From positions 62,001 through 126,000 of the forward strand of contig NZ_FNEA01000008.1 of assembly GCF_900100045.1 (NCBI RefSeq): a stretch of 64,000 nt of DNA, written 5' to 3'. Numbering within the stretch: position 1 is the stretch's first letter; every line of letters begins with the position of its first letter. The translations under genes and the position numbers were made by a program. The stretch is from Paracoccus denitrificans (lineage in GTDB: Bacteria; Pseudomonadota; Alphaproteobacteria; Rhodobacterales; Rhodobacteraceae). Shown here piece by piece: positions 37,069 through 46,913 of the stretch. The notes under the pieces are model-generated. The model was not told the origin of the DNA. It saw only the letters and a program-made list of their open reading frames with translations, and ran no database searches.

Positions 37069-38483
37069 CCGGCGATGCCCTCGATCGCCTCGGGCGTGGG
37101 GGCGGGGATGCCTTCGAGCGCGGCGGCCAGCGGGGCCAGCGCCGGATGGGCCAGGTCGCGCCGGATCGCCGCCCAGACACGCGGCATCATCGCCAGATAG
37201 CGCCGCTTGCCTTCGCGCTGCGCCAGCCGGGTAAAGATGCCCATGATGCGCAGGTTGCGCTGCGCCCCCAGCAGCGCATAGGCGGCGCGAAAACGCGCCT
37301 CGTCCACCCCGGTCGCGGCGATATAGCGGGCGACCTGCGCCGCCTCGATCTCGGGGGCGACGTCGCGGCGCGCATCTTGCAGCGCCGAGACCAGGTCATA
37401 GGCCGGATGCACCGCCACCGCGTCCTGAAAGTCCAGAAGGCCCAGCGGCGCCTCGTCCCGCCAGACGACATTCTCGGCATGGAAATCGCGCAGGCCCAGC
37501 ACCGGGGGCAGGTCGGCGGCCAGTTCCGCATGCAGCCGCTCGATCACCGCGGCGACCTCGGCCCCCTTGCCGGGCGCACCGACGGCAGGGGGGTAGTATT
37601 CGGCGAAAAGCCCGACCTGATGCGCGAGTTCCGGCCCATCGAGGCGCGGCACGAAATCCGGCGACTCGCGGCCGTGCAACTGCACCAGCAGGTCGGTCAT
37701 GCGGTCATAGATGCGCAGCGCAAGCTCGGGCCGCGATTCCAGCACGCGGGCCACCAGATCGTCGCCCAGATCCTCGATCAGCAGCAGCCCCTGCGCCTGG
37801 TCGGTGGCCAGGATCTCGGGCGCATGCAGGTCCAGCGCCCTCAGCCATTGCGTCATGGCGACATAGGGCGCGGTCACGCCGGGCGAGGCATCCATCAGGA
37901 CGGCGCTGCGCCCGTCATCCTCGACCAGCCGGAAATAGCGCCGCGACGAGGCATCGCCCGCCAGCGGCCTTAGCCGCGCCCCAGACCACCCGGCGCGATG
38001 GATCAGCTTGGCGATGGCGGGCAGGCGGGTCATCAGGCCCCAATGCGGCTCGGAGCCCGCCAGCGTGATGCGGCGCAGGTCGGGCGCATCCGCCATCGGC
38101 TCCAGCCCGATGGTCAGCGCGCCCTCCAGCGGGCTGCCATGCTCGGGCCATTCGACCAGCACGACGGCTTCGCGCATGGCCTCGTCAAGGCCCAGTTCGG
38201 CCAGTTCCTCGGGATGGGTCAGGCGGTAAAGGTCGGCGTGCCAGATCTCGGTCCCCAGCGGGTCGGCATAGGTCTGGACCAGGGTAAAGGTGGGGCTGGG
38301 CACCTCTTCGGCCGCCTCGCCCTGCCGGGCTCGGATGAAGGCGCGGGCGAAATGGGTCTTGCCCGCACCGACCGGCCCCTGCAACGCCACCACGTCGCCG
38401 GGCTTCAGGACAGCCGCCATCACCCGCGCCAGGCAGGCGGTCAGGTCGGCATCGGCATCGTCAAGCGTCGCAAGCAGGGTCAT
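37065..38483 (-). CDS. Bifunctional TsaE (t6A synthesis ATPase) / AmgK-like sugar phosphotransferase fusion
   Basis: One 472-residue frame joins two normally separate proteins. Residues 1-148 are TsaE: Walker A GPVGAGKT (36-43), SPTFTLV (63-69), WHADLYRL (81-88), EWPEHG. Residues from about 150 are a phosphotransferase: [12 protein letters not shown] (174-185), [13 protein letters not shown] with the catalytic Asp, and LLDFQDAV. TsaE supports tRNA t6A37 modification; AmgK phosphorylates MurNAc/GlcNAc at C1. The fusion is not a sequencing artefact by appearance, since both halves are full length. ATG 38483 is chosen over the adjacent GTG. Confidence 0.92.
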   Translation of the reverse strand: MTLLATLDDADADLTACLARVMAAVLKPGDVVALQGPVGAGKTHFARAFIRARQGEAAEEVPSPTFTLVQTYADPLGTEIWHADLYRLTHPEELAELGLDEAMREAVVLVEWPEHGSPLEGALTIGLEPMADAPDLRRITLAGSEPHWGLMTRLPAIAKLIHRAGWSGARLRPLAGDASSRRYFRLVEDDGRSAVLMDASPGVTAPYVAMTQWLRALDLHAPEILATDQAQGLLLIEDLGDDLVARVLESRPELALRIYDRMTDLLVQLHGRESPDFVPRLDGPELAHQVGLFAEYYPPAVGAPGKGAEVAAVIERLHAELAADLPPVLGLRDFHAENVVWRDEAPLGLLDFQDAVAVHPAYDLVSALQDARRDVAPEIEAAQVARYIAATGVDEARFRAAYALLGAQRNLRIMGIFTRLAQREGKRRYLAMMPRVWAAIRRDLAHPALAPLAAALEGIPAPTPEAIEGIAG

Positions 38484-38528
38484 CACGGAAAACCTAATGC
38501 GGGAAGCCTAATGCGAGATGCGGGTCTG

Positions 38529-39335
38529 TCAAAGCCCCAGAACATCCGCCATGTCGTATTCGCCCGGCCCCTTGTCCTGCCCCCAAAGCGCCGCCCGCAG
38601 CGCACCGCGGGCAAAGATGGCGCGATCTGTGGCGACATGGCGCAGGATCACACGCTCGCCCGCCGTGGCGAAGATCACGTCATGCTCGCCCACGATGTCG
38701 CCGCCGCGGATGGCGGAAAAGCCGATGCTGCCGGGCGCGCGGGCGCCGGTGATGCCCTCGCGCGCCGGGGTGCGCAGATCGTCCAGGCCGTGGCCCCGCC
38801 CCTCGGCGGCGGCCTCGCCCAGCATCAGCGCGGTGCCCGAGGGCGCATCGACCTTGCGGCTGTGATGCGCCTCGACCACCTCGATGTCCCAGTCCTCGCC
38901 GAGCGCGGCGGCGACCTTGCGGGTCAGCCCGACCAGCAGATTGACGCCCAGGCTCATGTTGCCGGCGCGGATGATCGGGGCGTGGCGGGCGGCGGCCTTC
39001 AGCTTGTCCAGGTCGGCCGGCTCGAACCCCGTGGTGCCGATCACATGCACGGCGCGGGCCTGCGCGGTCAGTTCCGCGAAGGCCACCGTCGCCGCCGGGG
39101 CGGTGAAGTCGATCACCGCCTGCGCCTTGGCGATCGCCTCGACCGGATCGTCGGTGACCGTGATTCCCAGCACCGGTCCCCCCATCGCCTCGCCCAGGTC
39201 GCGGCCGACCCAGGGGTTGCCCTCGCGCTCGATTGCACCGACGAGACGGGCCTGATCCGACCCCAGAACGGTGCGCGCCAGCATCTGCCCCATGCGGCCC
39301 GACGCACCCGTAATGACGATTCCCGGTTTTTCCAT
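38529..39335 (-). CDS. dapB: 4-hydroxy-tetrahydrodipicolinate reductase
   Basis: The 268-residue enzyme makes tetrahydrodipicolinate in the DAP/lysine pathway. It has the NAD(P) motif GASGRMGQM (10-18), the substrate-binding and catalytic segment [15 protein letters not shown] and [10 protein letters not shown]. The start is the ATG at 39335; longer upstream frames run through the divergent rbfA promoter region. It is divergent from rbfA, 69 nt apart. Confidence 0.97.
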   Translation of the reverse strand: MEKPGIVITGASGRMGQMLARTVLGSDQARLVGAIEREGNPWVGRDLGEAMGGPVLGITVTDDPVEAIAKAQAVIDFTAPAATVAFAELTAQARAVHVIGTTGFEPADLDKLKAAARHAPIIRAGNMSLGVNLLVGLTRKVAAALGEDWDIEVVEAHHSRKVDAPSGTALMLGEAAAEGRGHGLDDLRTPAREGITGARAPGSIGFSAIRGGDIVGEHDVIFATAGERVILRHVATDRAIFARGALRAALWGQDKGPGEYDMADVLGL

Positions 39336-39404
39336 GCTCGATCCCCCGTTTCCGGCATGTCTATCCCGTTGCGGCGCGGGCCGCGACCCCCTACATCTGC
39401 GCGC

Positions 39405-39821
39405 ATGGCACAGAACCGCTTTCATTCCGGCACCGGCCCCTCGCAGCGTCAGCTTCGCGTGGGCGAGCTGATCCGCCGCACGCTTTCCGACGTCCTCCTG
39501 CGGGGGGATGTCCACGACCCCGAGCTGAACCGGCATTCGATCACGGTCGGAGAGGTGCGGACCTCGCCCGACCTCAAGGTCGCGACGGCCTATGTGCTGC
39601 CCCTGGGCGGGCATGATGCCGAAGAGGCGCTGGCCGCCTTGCGCCGCAACGCGGGCGAGCTGCGCCATCTGGTCGCCAAGGCGATGACGCTGAAATACGC
39701 GCCGCAGCTGCGATTCGTGCTGGACGAGACCTTCGACCGCATGGACGACACCCGCCGCCTCTTGTCCGAGGACCGGGTGCGGCGCGACGTCGAATCGCAC
39801 CCGGAAGACGATGAAGATTGA
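39405..39821 (+). CDS. rbfA: Ribosome-binding factor A
   Basis: The 138-residue KH-fold protein matures 16S rRNA in the 30S subunit. The pattern [58 protein letters not shown] and [14 protein letters not shown] is diagnostic. The acidic C-terminus (ESHPEDDED) is usual in the alphaproteobacterial form. It overlaps the next gene by 11 nt and precedes truB, the usual pairing. Confidence 0.96.
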   Translation: MAQNRFHSGTGPSQRQLRVGELIRRTLSDVLLRGDVHDPELNRHSITVGEVRTSPDLKVATAYVLPLGGHDAEEALAALRRNAGELRHLVAKAMTLKYAPQLRFVLDETFDRMDDTRRLLSEDRVRRDVESHPEDDED

Positions 39822-40566
39822 TCTCAAGCGCCGGCTGGGCCTGGCCTTTGGCGCGCTGATCGCCATGACCCTGCCCGCCCTGGCCGGGATCTGCGAAAAG
39901 CGCGACTTCGACGGGCAGGGCTATGTGATCTGCACGCTGACGGCGGGGCAGGAGCCGGGCCTGCGGCTGTGGCTGAACGGCCCGGATGGCCGGACGCTCG
40001 GCGATTTCACCGCCGTCCGCCGCACCCTGGCCCAAGGCGAAAGCCTGGGTTTCGCCATGAATGCCGGCATGTATCACCCGGATTTCACCCCGGTCGGGCT
40101 TTACGTCAGCGACGGCGTCAGCCAGCACGACCTGGTCACTGCCGGCGGCGGCGGCAATTTCGGCATGTTGCCGAACGGCGTCTTTTGCGCCGGCGGCGCG
40201 CGGCCCTATCAGGTGATCGAAAGCCGCGCCTTTGCCAAGGCCGCCCCGGATTGCCGCCTCGCCACGCAATCGGGGCCGATGCTGGTCATCGACGGCGCGC
40301 TGCACCCGCGTTTCCTGGTGGACAGCGACAGCCGCTATATCAGGAACGGCGTCGGCGTCTCGCCCGACGGACAGACGGCATGGTTCGCCATCTCGGACCG
40401 GGCGGTGACCTTTCACCAGTTCGGCCGGCTGTTCCGCGACGGGCTGGGGGCGCGGGATGCGCTGTATTTCGACGGCTCGATTTCGCGGCTATACGCCCCG
40501 GGCCTGGGCCGCGCCGATTTCGGGCGGCGGCTGGGGCCGATCATCGGATATGTAGGACAGAACTAG
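39811..40566 (+). CDS. Secreted phosphodiester glycosidase family protein (DUF2233)
   Basis: The 251-residue protein has a signal peptide ([19 protein letters not shown], cleavage about residue 25). Family motifs are [60 protein letters not shown] and the C-terminal [13 protein letters not shown]. This is the NAGPA-like phosphodiester glycosidase fold. The substrate in bacteria is unresolved. Its insertion between rbfA and truB, overlapping rbfA by 11 nt, suggests co-transcription. Confidence 0.88.
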   Translation: MKIDLKRRLGLAFGALIAMTLPALAGICEKRDFDGQGYVICTLTAGQEPGLRLWLNGPDGRTLGDFTAVRRTLAQGESLGFAMNAGMYHPDFTPVGLYVSDGVSQHDLVTAGGGGNFGMLPNGVFCAGGARPYQVIESRAFAKAAPDCRLATQSGPMLVIDGALHPRFLVDSDSRYIRNGVGVSPDGQTAWFAISDRAVTFHQFGRLFRDGLGARDALYFDGSISRLYAPGLGRADFGRRLGPIIGYVGQN

Positions 40567-40567
40567 A

Positions 40568-41464
40568 ATGGCGCGAAAAAAGGGACGCGAGATCCACGGT
40601 TGGCTGATCGTGGACAAGCCGGCCGGTATCGGCTCGACCGACGTGGTCGGCAAGGTCCGCTGGGCACTGGACGCGAAGAAGGCCGGGCATGCCGGGACGC
40701 TGGACCCGGATGCGACCGGCGTGCTGGCCGTGGCGCTGGGAGAGGCGACCAAGACCGTGCCGATCCTGACCGACGCGCTGAAAGCCTATGACTTCACGGT
40801 AAGCTGGGGCGCCGAGACCTCGACCGACGATGCCTCGGGCGGGGTGGTGAAAACCAGCGACGCGCGCCCGGACGAGGCGGCGATCCGCGCCGCCCTGCCG
40901 GAATTCACCGGCGAGATCATGCAGGTTCCCCCCGCCGTCTCGGCCGTGCGCGTCGATGGCGCGCGGGCCTATGACCTCGCGCGAGAGGGCGAGGTGGTCG
41001 AGCTTGCCGCCCGTCCGCTTTGGGTGGAATCGCTGGAGCTGCTGGGCGCGGCCCGCGACAGCGCCGAGCTGCGCATGGTCTGCGGCAAGGGCGGCTATGT
41101 GCGCAGCATTGCCCGCGACCTTGGCCGCAAGCTGGGCTGCCTTGGCCATGTCGCGCAACTGCGCCGCATCTGGTCGGGGCCCTTCGAGGCCGGGGACGGC
41201 TTTGCCTTCGACCGCATCGACCGTGCCAACCAGGCCGAGATCGAGGCGGCGCTGCTGCCCCTGCAAGCCGCGCTGGCCGACCTGCCCGAGATGCAGGCGA
41301 CCGAGATCGGCGCCACCCGCATCCTGAACGGCAATCCCGGCCAGGTGCTGGGCCATGCCGAATTCGGCGAGGAAGTCTGGGTCAGCCGCAACGGCCGCGC
41401 ACTGTGCATCGGTCGCTACATGGGCGGCGAGGTGCAGCCCTCGCGCGTGTTCAACCTGGGCTAG
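40568..41464 (+). CDS. truB: tRNA pseudouridine(55) synthase
   Basis: The 298-residue enzyme makes pseudouridine 55 in the T-loop of tRNAs. [18 protein letters not shown] (KP motif), [14 protein letters not shown] with the catalytic Asp, and [17 protein letters not shown] match TruB. It starts 1 nt after the DUF2233 stop. Its stop overlaps that of the convergent PEP mutase-like gene in a shared CTAG. Confidence 0.97.
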   Translation: MARKKGREIHGWLIVDKPAGIGSTDVVGKVRWALDAKKAGHAGTLDPDATGVLAVALGEATKTVPILTDALKAYDFTVSWGAETSTDDASGGVVKTSDARPDEAAIRAALPEFTGEIMQVPPAVSAVRVDGARAYDLAREGEVVELAARPLWVESLELLGAARDSAELRMVCGKGGYVRSIARDLGRKLGCLGHVAQLRRIWSGPFEAGDGFAFDRIDRANQAEIEAALLPLQAALADLPEMQATEIGATRILNGNPGQVLGHAEFGEEVWVSRNGRALCIGRYMGGEVQPSRVFNLG

Positions 41465-42297
41465 ACCCCCTCGCCGCCGGGCGCCATGATCCGGGCGACC
41501 GTGGCACCGGGCAGCGCCTGGGCGGCATAGGTGAAGGTGCCGGCCGTTTTCACCTCTTCGGCGGCGCGCATCAGCGCGCCGAGCGCCGCCCGCGCGAAAG
41601 AACCGCCGACGCTGATCCGCCGCACCCCGGCCTGCGCCAGTTCGGCAACCGACCAGGTCGGACCCGCCAGTCCCATGACCACGTTGACGGGCTTGTCCAC
41701 CGCGGCGCAGACGGTGCGGATCGCCTGGAGATCCGGCAGTCCCGGCGCATAGAGCACATCCGCCCCGGCGGCGGAAAAGGCTTGCAGCCGCCTGATCGTG
41801 TCATCCAGATCGGGCCGGTCCCAAAGAAAGTTCTCGGCCCGTGCGGTCAGCAGGAAAGGGAGGCCCCGCGCCGCCTCTGCCGCCGCCTGGACGCGCTCGA
41901 CCGCAAGGGACAGGTCGTGGATCGGATCGCCGGCGTCCCCCGTCGCATCCTCGATCGAGCCGCCGACCAACCCCACCCAGCAGGCCAGCCGGATGGTTTC
42001 GGCGCAGATTTCCGGCGCGGCGCCAAAGCCGTCCTGAAGATCGGCCGAGACCGGCAGGTCGGTCGCGCCGACGATCTCGGCTGCGTTGTCCAGGATCTCG
42101 TCGCGCTGAAGGTCGGCGATGGAATCCAGCTTGCCCTTGGAAAAGGCATAGCCGGCGCTGGTGGTTGCCAGCGCCTGAAACCCCAGGCTGGCCAGCAGCC
42201 GGGCCGAACCCGCATCCCAGGGATTGGGCATGACAAAGGCGCTCTCCGTCTGGTGCAACGCCTTCAGCTTCTCGAACTTGGCCTGTTGATCCGGCAT
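41461..42297 (-). CDS. Isocitrate lyase/PEP mutase superfamily protein
   Basis: The 278-residue TIM-barrel protein has [44 protein letters not shown] (metal-binding acidic stretch) and GSIEDATG. The lyase KKCGH motif of true isocitrate lyase is absent, so it is in the broad oxaloacetate/2-methylisocitrate-like branch. The reaction is unknown. It is the only gene in its direction here besides the MBL gene and shares its stop region with truB. Confidence 0.85.
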   Translation of the reverse strand: MPDQQAKFEKLKALHQTESAFVMPNPWDAGSARLLASLGFQALATTSAGYAFSKGKLDSIADLQRDEILDNAAEIVGATDLPVSADLQDGFGAAPEICAETIRLACWVGLVGGSIEDATGDAGDPIHDLSLAVERVQAAAEAARGLPFLLTARAENFLWDRPDLDDTIRRLQAFSAAGADVLYAPGLPDLQAIRTVCAAVDKPVNVVMGLAGPTWSVAELAQAGVRRISVGGSFARAALGALMRAAEEVKTAGTFTYAAQALPGATVARIMAPGGEGV

Positions 42298-42405
42298 CGC
42301 GCCTCTCCTGCAAGGACTCTTGATGCCACCCTAGCAGGCCGGAACAAATTATGAACGATTTTCTCGACCCTGTCGCGCCACGGGCCTGCCGTGGCGCGAA
42401 GGCCG

Positions 42406-43344
42406 TCAGCCGGCGAACTGATAGGTCGCGGGCACGAAGCGCCAGGAACCCTCGCCGTTCGGGGCGATGAAGCCCAAGCCCGGGAAGGGCATGTGATAGC
42501 CGATGAAGGGGATCTTTTCCTCGGCCAGCCGGGCCAGAACCGCCTGGCGCGTGGCCGCGCCCTGTTCCTTGTCCACGTCGAAGCGCACATGCCAGGCCGG
42601 GCGCTGCACCGAATAGACATAGTGGTTGAAGCTGTCGCCGGTGATCAGCAGCCGCTGCCCGTCGCTTTCCAGCAGATAGGTGGTGTGGCCGGGCGTGTGG
42701 CCGTGGGCCTGCTCGGCCTTGATGCCGGGCAGGATTTCCTCGGTCCCCTCGATCTGCCGCGCCTTGTCCAGCAGCGGTACCACCTTGGCGGTATAGGCCT
42801 CGCTGGGATTGGCCGCCCAATAGTCGTTCTCGGGGCGGGGCAGGATCAGCTCGGCATTGGGAAAGGCCGGAGCCTCGCCATCCATCAGCCCGCCGATATG
42901 GTCGCCGTGCATATGGGTCAGCACGACATGGGTCACGTCCTCGGGCTTGACCCCGGCCTGCGCCATCGAGGCGGCGTTGTTGGCCGGGACCATGCCGGTG
43001 TCGAACAGCACCAGCGCATCGGGCGTGCGCACCAGCGTCATCGTATAGGAGCCGCCGCTGCGGTCGGCGGGGATGAAATTCTCGGCGCTGAGGCTTTCGA
43101 ACTCGGCCGGATCGGCATTGAGGCCGAAGGTCTCGATCGGATTGTCGCTCATGCTCCCGCCACCGAACAACGTCGTCACCTCGAAGCCGCCCAGCTGGAT
43201 CGTGTTGGCGCGGCCGAGAAAGGCGGGCGCCTCGCCCGCCGGCTGGGCGGGGGCGGTCTGGGCATGCGCGGGCAGCACCAGAGCCATGGGCAGCGCGCCG
43301 CCGATGAGCATGGCTTGGCGGCGGCTGATATCGGTCCTGAACAT
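42406..43344 (-). CDS. Exported MBL-fold metallo-hydrolase with Tat signal
   Basis: The 312-residue protein begins with a twin-arginine signal (SRRQAMLIGGALPMALVLPA, cleavage after AHA about residue 28). The metal motif is THMHGDHIGG, with further ligands in AHGHTPGHT and ITGDSFNH. It resembles the quorum-quenching/glyoxalase-like MBL branch. It would fold in the cytosol and act in the periplasm. The substrate is unknown. CAGGAGGGAGAG precedes the ATG. Confidence 0.88.
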   Translation of the reverse strand: MFRTDISRRQAMLIGGALPMALVLPAHAQTAPAQPAGEAPAFLGRANTIQLGGFEVTTLFGGGSMSDNPIETFGLNADPAEFESLSAENFIPADRSGGSYTMTLVRTPDALVLFDTGMVPANNAASMAQAGVKPEDVTHVVLTHMHGDHIGGLMDGEAPAFPNAELILPRPENDYWAANPSEAYTAKVVPLLDKARQIEGTEEILPGIKAEQAHGHTPGHTTYLLESDGQRLLITGDSFNHYVYSVQRPAWHVRFDVDKEQGAATRQAVLARLAEEKIPFIGYHMPFPGLGFIAPNGEGSWRFVPATYQFAG

Positions 43345-43418
43345 CTCTCCCTCCTGCTTGGTTCTTCTGCAACCTTACGCGAGGGCGGCGGGTTCCGGCA
43401 TGAAACCTGCGTGACCGG

Positions 43419-44066
43419 CTAGAAGGGCGCGGGCGCGGTAAAGCTTTGCATCACCCCGGTTTCGGGATGCTTGAAGCGCAGGCTTTCGGCATGCAGCATC
43501 AGCCGCGGGAAATCCGCCGCCGCACCGGCCGCATAAAGCGGATCGCCCAGGATCGGATGGCCAAGCTGGGCCATATGCACGCGCAACTGATGGCTGCGGC
43601 CGGTGATCGGCATCAGCCGCACCCGCGTCTCGGCATCCGTCGCCTTGACCACCCGCCATTCCGTCTGCGCCGGCCGGCCCTCGGCATGATCGACCTTTTG
43701 TCGCGGACGGTTCGGCCAGTCCACGATCAGCGGCAGGTCCACCATGCCTGTTTTCGGCTCCAGCCGGCCCCAGAGCCGCGCGACATAGGTCTTTTTCGTC
43801 CGCCGGTCCTCGAATTGCCTGGACAGGTGGCGCTGCGCATGCGGGGTCAGGCCAAAGACCATCACGCCCGATGTGTCCATGTCCAGCCGATGCACCAGCA
43901 GCACGGTCGGAAAGGCGCCGCGCAGCCGCTCGATCAGGCAATCGGCGCGATCCTCGCCCCGGCCGGGAACGGAAAGCAGCCCAGCCGGCTTTTCGACCAC
44001 CAGGATCTCGTGATCGGCATGGATCACGCGCGGCTGTTCGGCCGTCGGCTGGTAGAGAAAGCTCAT
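43419..44066 (-). CDS. RluA family pseudouridine synthase
   Basis: The 215-residue protein shows LVVEKPAGLLSVPGRG, the catalytic motif HRLDMDTSGVMVF with Asp, and GRSHQLRVHMAQLGHPILGD. There is no S4 domain, so it resembles RluA (23S U746 / tRNA U32) more than RluC/RluD. The target is inferred only from length. Its ATG overlaps the lysE-family stop by 4 nt. Confidence 0.9.
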   Translation of the reverse strand: MSFLYQPTAEQPRVIHADHEILVVEKPAGLLSVPGRGEDRADCLIERLRGAFPTVLLVHRLDMDTSGVMVFGLTPHAQRHLSRQFEDRRTKKTYVARLWGRLEPKTGMVDLPLIVDWPNRPRQKVDHAEGRPAQTEWRVVKATDAETRVRLMPITGRSHQLRVHMAQLGHPILGDPLYAAGAAADFPRLMLHAESLRFKHPETGVMQSFTAPAPF

Positions 44067-44689
44067 TTCCAGACCAGCCGCAGGGCAAGGCCCGCGAACA
44101 TCACCGCCGCAATGCGGTTCACGATGCCCAGCCGCTTGCCGATCACCTGGCCGGCCAACCCGCCGACCACCCCGTAACCCATGGTGACCAGCGTGCCGGA
44201 CAGGGTGAACATCAGCCCCAGCCCCAGGATCTGCTGCCAGATCGGGCCATATTCCGGCTTGGTGAATTGCGGCAGGAAAGCCAGCAGGAACAGCACCGGC
44301 TTGGGGTTCAGCAGGTTCGACAGCGCCCCGCGCCGGATGATGTTCCAGGGCCGGCTGGCGGCGCGGGCGCGGGGATCGACCTCGCCCGCGTTCCAGCTTT
44401 TCCAGGCCAGGAACAGCAGATAGGCCGCGCCGGCATATTTGATCGCAACCAGCGCGCCGGGATGGGCGGCCACCAGCGCACCAAGGCCCACGGTCGCCAT
44501 CGCCACATGGCAGATCACGCCCAGCCCGACGCCGAAGCCGGCCAAAGCCCCGGCGCGCGGGCCGTTCTGGATGCCGCAGGCGCTGGCGAAGAACACGTCC
44601 TGCCCCGGCGCCAGGTTCAGCACCAATGCCCCGGCCATGAAGGCCAGCAACTGCTGCAGCGGAAAATTCGCCAAGGTGTCCCAGATCAT
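44063..44689 (-). CDS. LysE family translocator
   Basis: The 208-residue exporter has about six TM helices. LVLNLAPGQDVFFASACGIQNG is the family's N-terminal signature, followed by GAAYLLFLAWKSW and NLLNPKPVLFLLAFLPQF. It probably exports an amino acid such as Lys, Thr or homoserine lactone; the substrate is unknown. It forms a divergent paralog pair with the gene at 53272-53904, and both sit beside a GFA gene. Confidence 0.9.
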   Translation of the reverse strand: MIWDTLANFPLQQLLAFMAGALVLNLAPGQDVFFASACGIQNGPRAGALAGFGVGLGVICHVAMATVGLGALVAAHPGALVAIKYAGAAYLLFLAWKSWNAGEVDPRARAASRPWNIIRRGALSNLLNPKPVLFLLAFLPQFTKPEYGPIWQQILGLGLMFTLSGTLVTMGYGVVGGLAGQVIGKRLGIVNRIAAVMFAGLALRLVWK

Positions 44690-44738
44690 CGCGCGCCCCC
44701 TTTTCCTGCCGCCTAGGACGGGCGGCGCACGGCGTCAA

Positions 44739-45134
44739 CTATTCGCGCGGATCTTGCGGCAACCCGTCGGCGATCTCGTAATAGTCGCCCTTGTCGGCGA
44801 CGAAGATATGGCCCAGCAGGCGCAGCCCCGTCGGGCTGTCGATGGCGCCCGCCGCCACGTCGATGATGTCCGAGCCGTCGCGCTGCCAGAACAGCGAGCT
44901 GCCGCATTCCGGGCAAAAGCCGCGCCGGGCGATGTCCGAGGCGCGATACCATTTCGGCTGCCCCTGGATCTCCAGCGATTTCGGCAGGATGGCGGCCCAG
45001 TAATGCCCCGACCAGCGCCGGCACTGGCCGCAATGGCAGGCCTTGAGGTCGTTGGTCGCGTCATAGGTGCCGCGAAACCGGATGGCGCCGCAAAGGCAAT
45101 GGCCGGTGAATTCAGTCGCGTCCGAATGTGGCAT
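44739..45134 (-). CDS. GFA family (glutathione-dependent formaldehyde-activating-like) protein
   Basis: The 131-residue Zn protein has CLCGAIRF, CHCGQCRRWSG and FCPECGSSLFW, the Cys clusters of the GFA fold. Name notwithstanding, most members have no shown formaldehyde activity. The start ATG 45134 lies in the end of the msrC-like gene (23-nt overlap), which suggests coupling. Confidence 0.88.
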   Translation of the reverse strand: MPHSDATEFTGHCLCGAIRFRGTYDATNDLKACHCGQCRRWSGHYWAAILPKSLEIQGQPKWYRASDIARRGFCPECGSSLFWQRDGSDIIDVAAGAIDSPTGLRLLGHIFVADKGDYYEIADGLPQDPRE

Positions 45135-45564
45135 CCAGGATCTCCTGCAGGCGGTCGGCATCGTCCCGCGTGAAAGCGTCGGGTTGATCGCTGTCGATAT
45201 CCAGCACGCCGATCAGCCGCTCGCCTCCGCCGATCACCGGGATCACCAGTTCCGAGCGGGTCGAGCTGGCGCAGGCGATATGGCCGGGAAAGGCGTCGAC
45301 ATCCGGCACCAGCTGGACCTGCCGCGTCCGCGCCGCCGCGCCGCAGACCCCGCGCGAAAACGGGATCACCAGGCAGCCATGGCCGCCCTGATAGGGACCG
45401 ATCTTCAGCAGCTCGGGCGCGGTGACGCGATAGAATCCGGTCCAGTCGAATCGCTCGTCCGAGTGGTGGATCTCGCAGGCGAGCGTCGCCATCAGCGCGA
45501 CCTCGTCGGTCTCGTCATGGGTCAGGGCCTGGATGCGGGCGGCAAGATCGTCGTAATCGGGCAT
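45112..45564 (-). CDS. msrC: Free methionine-(R)-sulfoxide reductase (GAF-domain MsrC type)
   Basis: The 150-residue GAF protein carries Cys64, Cys74 and Cys98 (in HGCLV, GVCGAA and HIACAS), spaced 10 and 24 residues, the same as Cys84/94/118 of E. coli fRMsr. RTRQVQLVPDVDAFPGHIAC and RSELVIPV complete the signature. It reduces free methionine-R-sulfoxide and recycles through thioredoxin (trxA is at 29.7 kb). The assignment rests on the exact cysteine spacing. Confidence 0.9.
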   Translation of the reverse strand: MPDYDDLAARIQALTHDETDEVALMATLACEIHHSDERFDWTGFYRVTAPELLKIGPYQGGHGCLVIPFSRGVCGAAARTRQVQLVPDVDAFPGHIACASSTRSELVIPVIGGGERLIGVLDIDSDQPDAFTRDDADRLQEILDATFGRD

Positions 45565-45611
45565 GGCGCCAGATTAGCGGCGGCTTGCCGGCCTGTCACC
45601 CCGCGCCGTCT

Positions 45612-45989
45612 TCAGCCCGCGACGCGCCAATAGCTGCTTGGCGTATGCACCAGCGGCACCAGTGCAAAGCCCGCAGCGATCAGGCACAACAGCGCCGGCA
45701 CCCCGGTCCCGCCCAGCCCGGCCAGCATGGCCAGATGGCAGAGCACGAAGATGCCGCAGCCGATGGCCAGCGCCGCCCAGCCCTCGCAGCGCGAAAGGCA
45801 GGCGAGCCCGCCGCTCAGCAGTGCCAGCCCCAGCGCCACCCAGCATATTGGTCCGAAGGAACGGTCCAACGGCAGGGAATCGGTTGCCGGCATGGGTGCA
45901 GTGGCGAGCATGGATAGGGTCGCGAAGGCCAGAAAATAGCCTGCCATCACCGCAAAGGACAAACCGCAAAAAATCGAAAGGATACGCAT
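45612..45989 (-). CDS. Hypothetical four-helix membrane protein
   Basis: I do not recognise this 125-residue protein. It has four hydrophobic segments (about 1-30, 48-62, 70-88, 95-112) and short Cys-containing loops (CLSRCEG). The sequence has ordinary codon usage, and an ATG preceded by a GAGCCTCCC-complement region, so translation is plausible. It lies between msrC and sqdC, all on the minus strand. Confidence 0.6.
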   Translation of the reverse strand: MRILSIFCGLSFAVMAGYFLAFATLSMLATAPMPATDSLPLDRSFGPICWVALGLALLSGGLACLSRCEGWAALAIGCGIFVLCHLAMLAGLGGTGVPALLCLIAAGFALVPLVHTPSSYWRVAG

Positions 45990-46091
45990 CAGGGAGGCTC
46001 GTCATAAAAGGACAAAACGAACAAATACCTGAACGATTGCGCAAAGGAAGATCTCCACACCGCGAGCGGGTCCGGGTCGGCGTATCTCTGC

Positions 46092-46913
46092 CTATGGTTG
46101 CAGATCACCCAGTATCTCCGGCAGATCCCGGCGCAGCCGCGCCATGCCGCCGGGTCGCCAGCCCAGCGCCTGCAACCTGGCGCAGAGGGGGCGGCGCAGC
46201 GCCCCGGCATCGGCAGGCGCGGGCAGGGGCGTCGCGCAGTCGGTCAGGCGGGCGACCTCGGCCAGCAGGTCGCTGCGGTCCAGCACCAGATCGCTGGCGT
46301 TGTAGCTGCCCGCCATGGCCGGATCGGCCAGCACCAGCAGCACGGCCTGGGCCAGGTCGGCGCCATGCAGCTCGGTCGCGACGCGGGGGGCGGGGGTGAT
46401 GCCGTGCAGGAAATCGCCGATCAGCCCGGCCCATTTCTGCGGCAGGCCCGGGCCATAGACGCCGGTCGGGCGCAGGCTGGCGGTCAGGAAGCCGGGTCCC
46501 GACATGGCAGCCAGCGCCGCCTCGGCATCGGCCTTGACCCGGCCGTAAAGGCTTGTCGGCAGGGGCGAAAGCTCGTCCGGCAGTGCCATGCCCTCGGGGT
46601 GGCCGTCATGCACGGCGCGCGAGGACAGAAAGATCACCCGCCCGACGCCCTGGTCCCGCGCCGCCCGGAACAGCATGAGCGAGCCGTCGAGATTGGCGCG
46701 GATGAAGCCCTCGGGGTCCGCACCCTCGCCGCCGCGATAGCGGCCGGGGGCGTGCTGGAAGGCGGCATGGATCAAGGCGTCGCATCCGGTCAGGCCGGGC
46801 ACGCCGCCCAGGCGCCAACCGGGCAGGGTCGTGACCTGATGGCCCGTCTGCACCGCGGCGCGGTGGATCCAGCGCCCGACGAGGCCCGAGGCGCCGGTCA
46901 GCGCGATCCTCAT
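46092..46913 (-). CDS. sqdC: Sulfolipid biosynthesis protein SqdC-like (NAD-dependent epimerase/reductase fold)
   Basis: The 273-residue SDR protein has the Rossmann motif GASGLVGRW (8-16), VIFLSSRAVHDG and SLYGRVKADAEAALA (YxxxK). It overlaps the upstream glycosyltransferase by ATGA and is the third gene after sqdB, the same order as sqdB-sqdD-sqdC in Rhodobacter sphaeroides. There sqdC mutants are reported to accumulate sulfoquinovosyl-dihydroxyacetone, pointing to a role in a late step. The symbol rests mainly on position. Confidence 0.75.
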   Translation of the reverse strand: MRIALTGASGLVGRWIHRAAVQTGHQVTTLPGWRLGGVPGLTGCDALIHAAFQHAPGRYRGGEGADPEGFIRANLDGSLMLFRAARDQGVGRVIFLSSRAVHDGHPEGMALPDELSPLPTSLYGRVKADAEAALAAMSGPGFLTASLRPTGVYGPGLPQKWAGLIGDFLHGITPAPRVATELHGADLAQAVLLVLADPAMAGSYNASDLVLDRSDLLAEVARLTDCATPLPAPADAGALRRPLCARLQALGWRPGGMARLRRDLPEILGDLQP

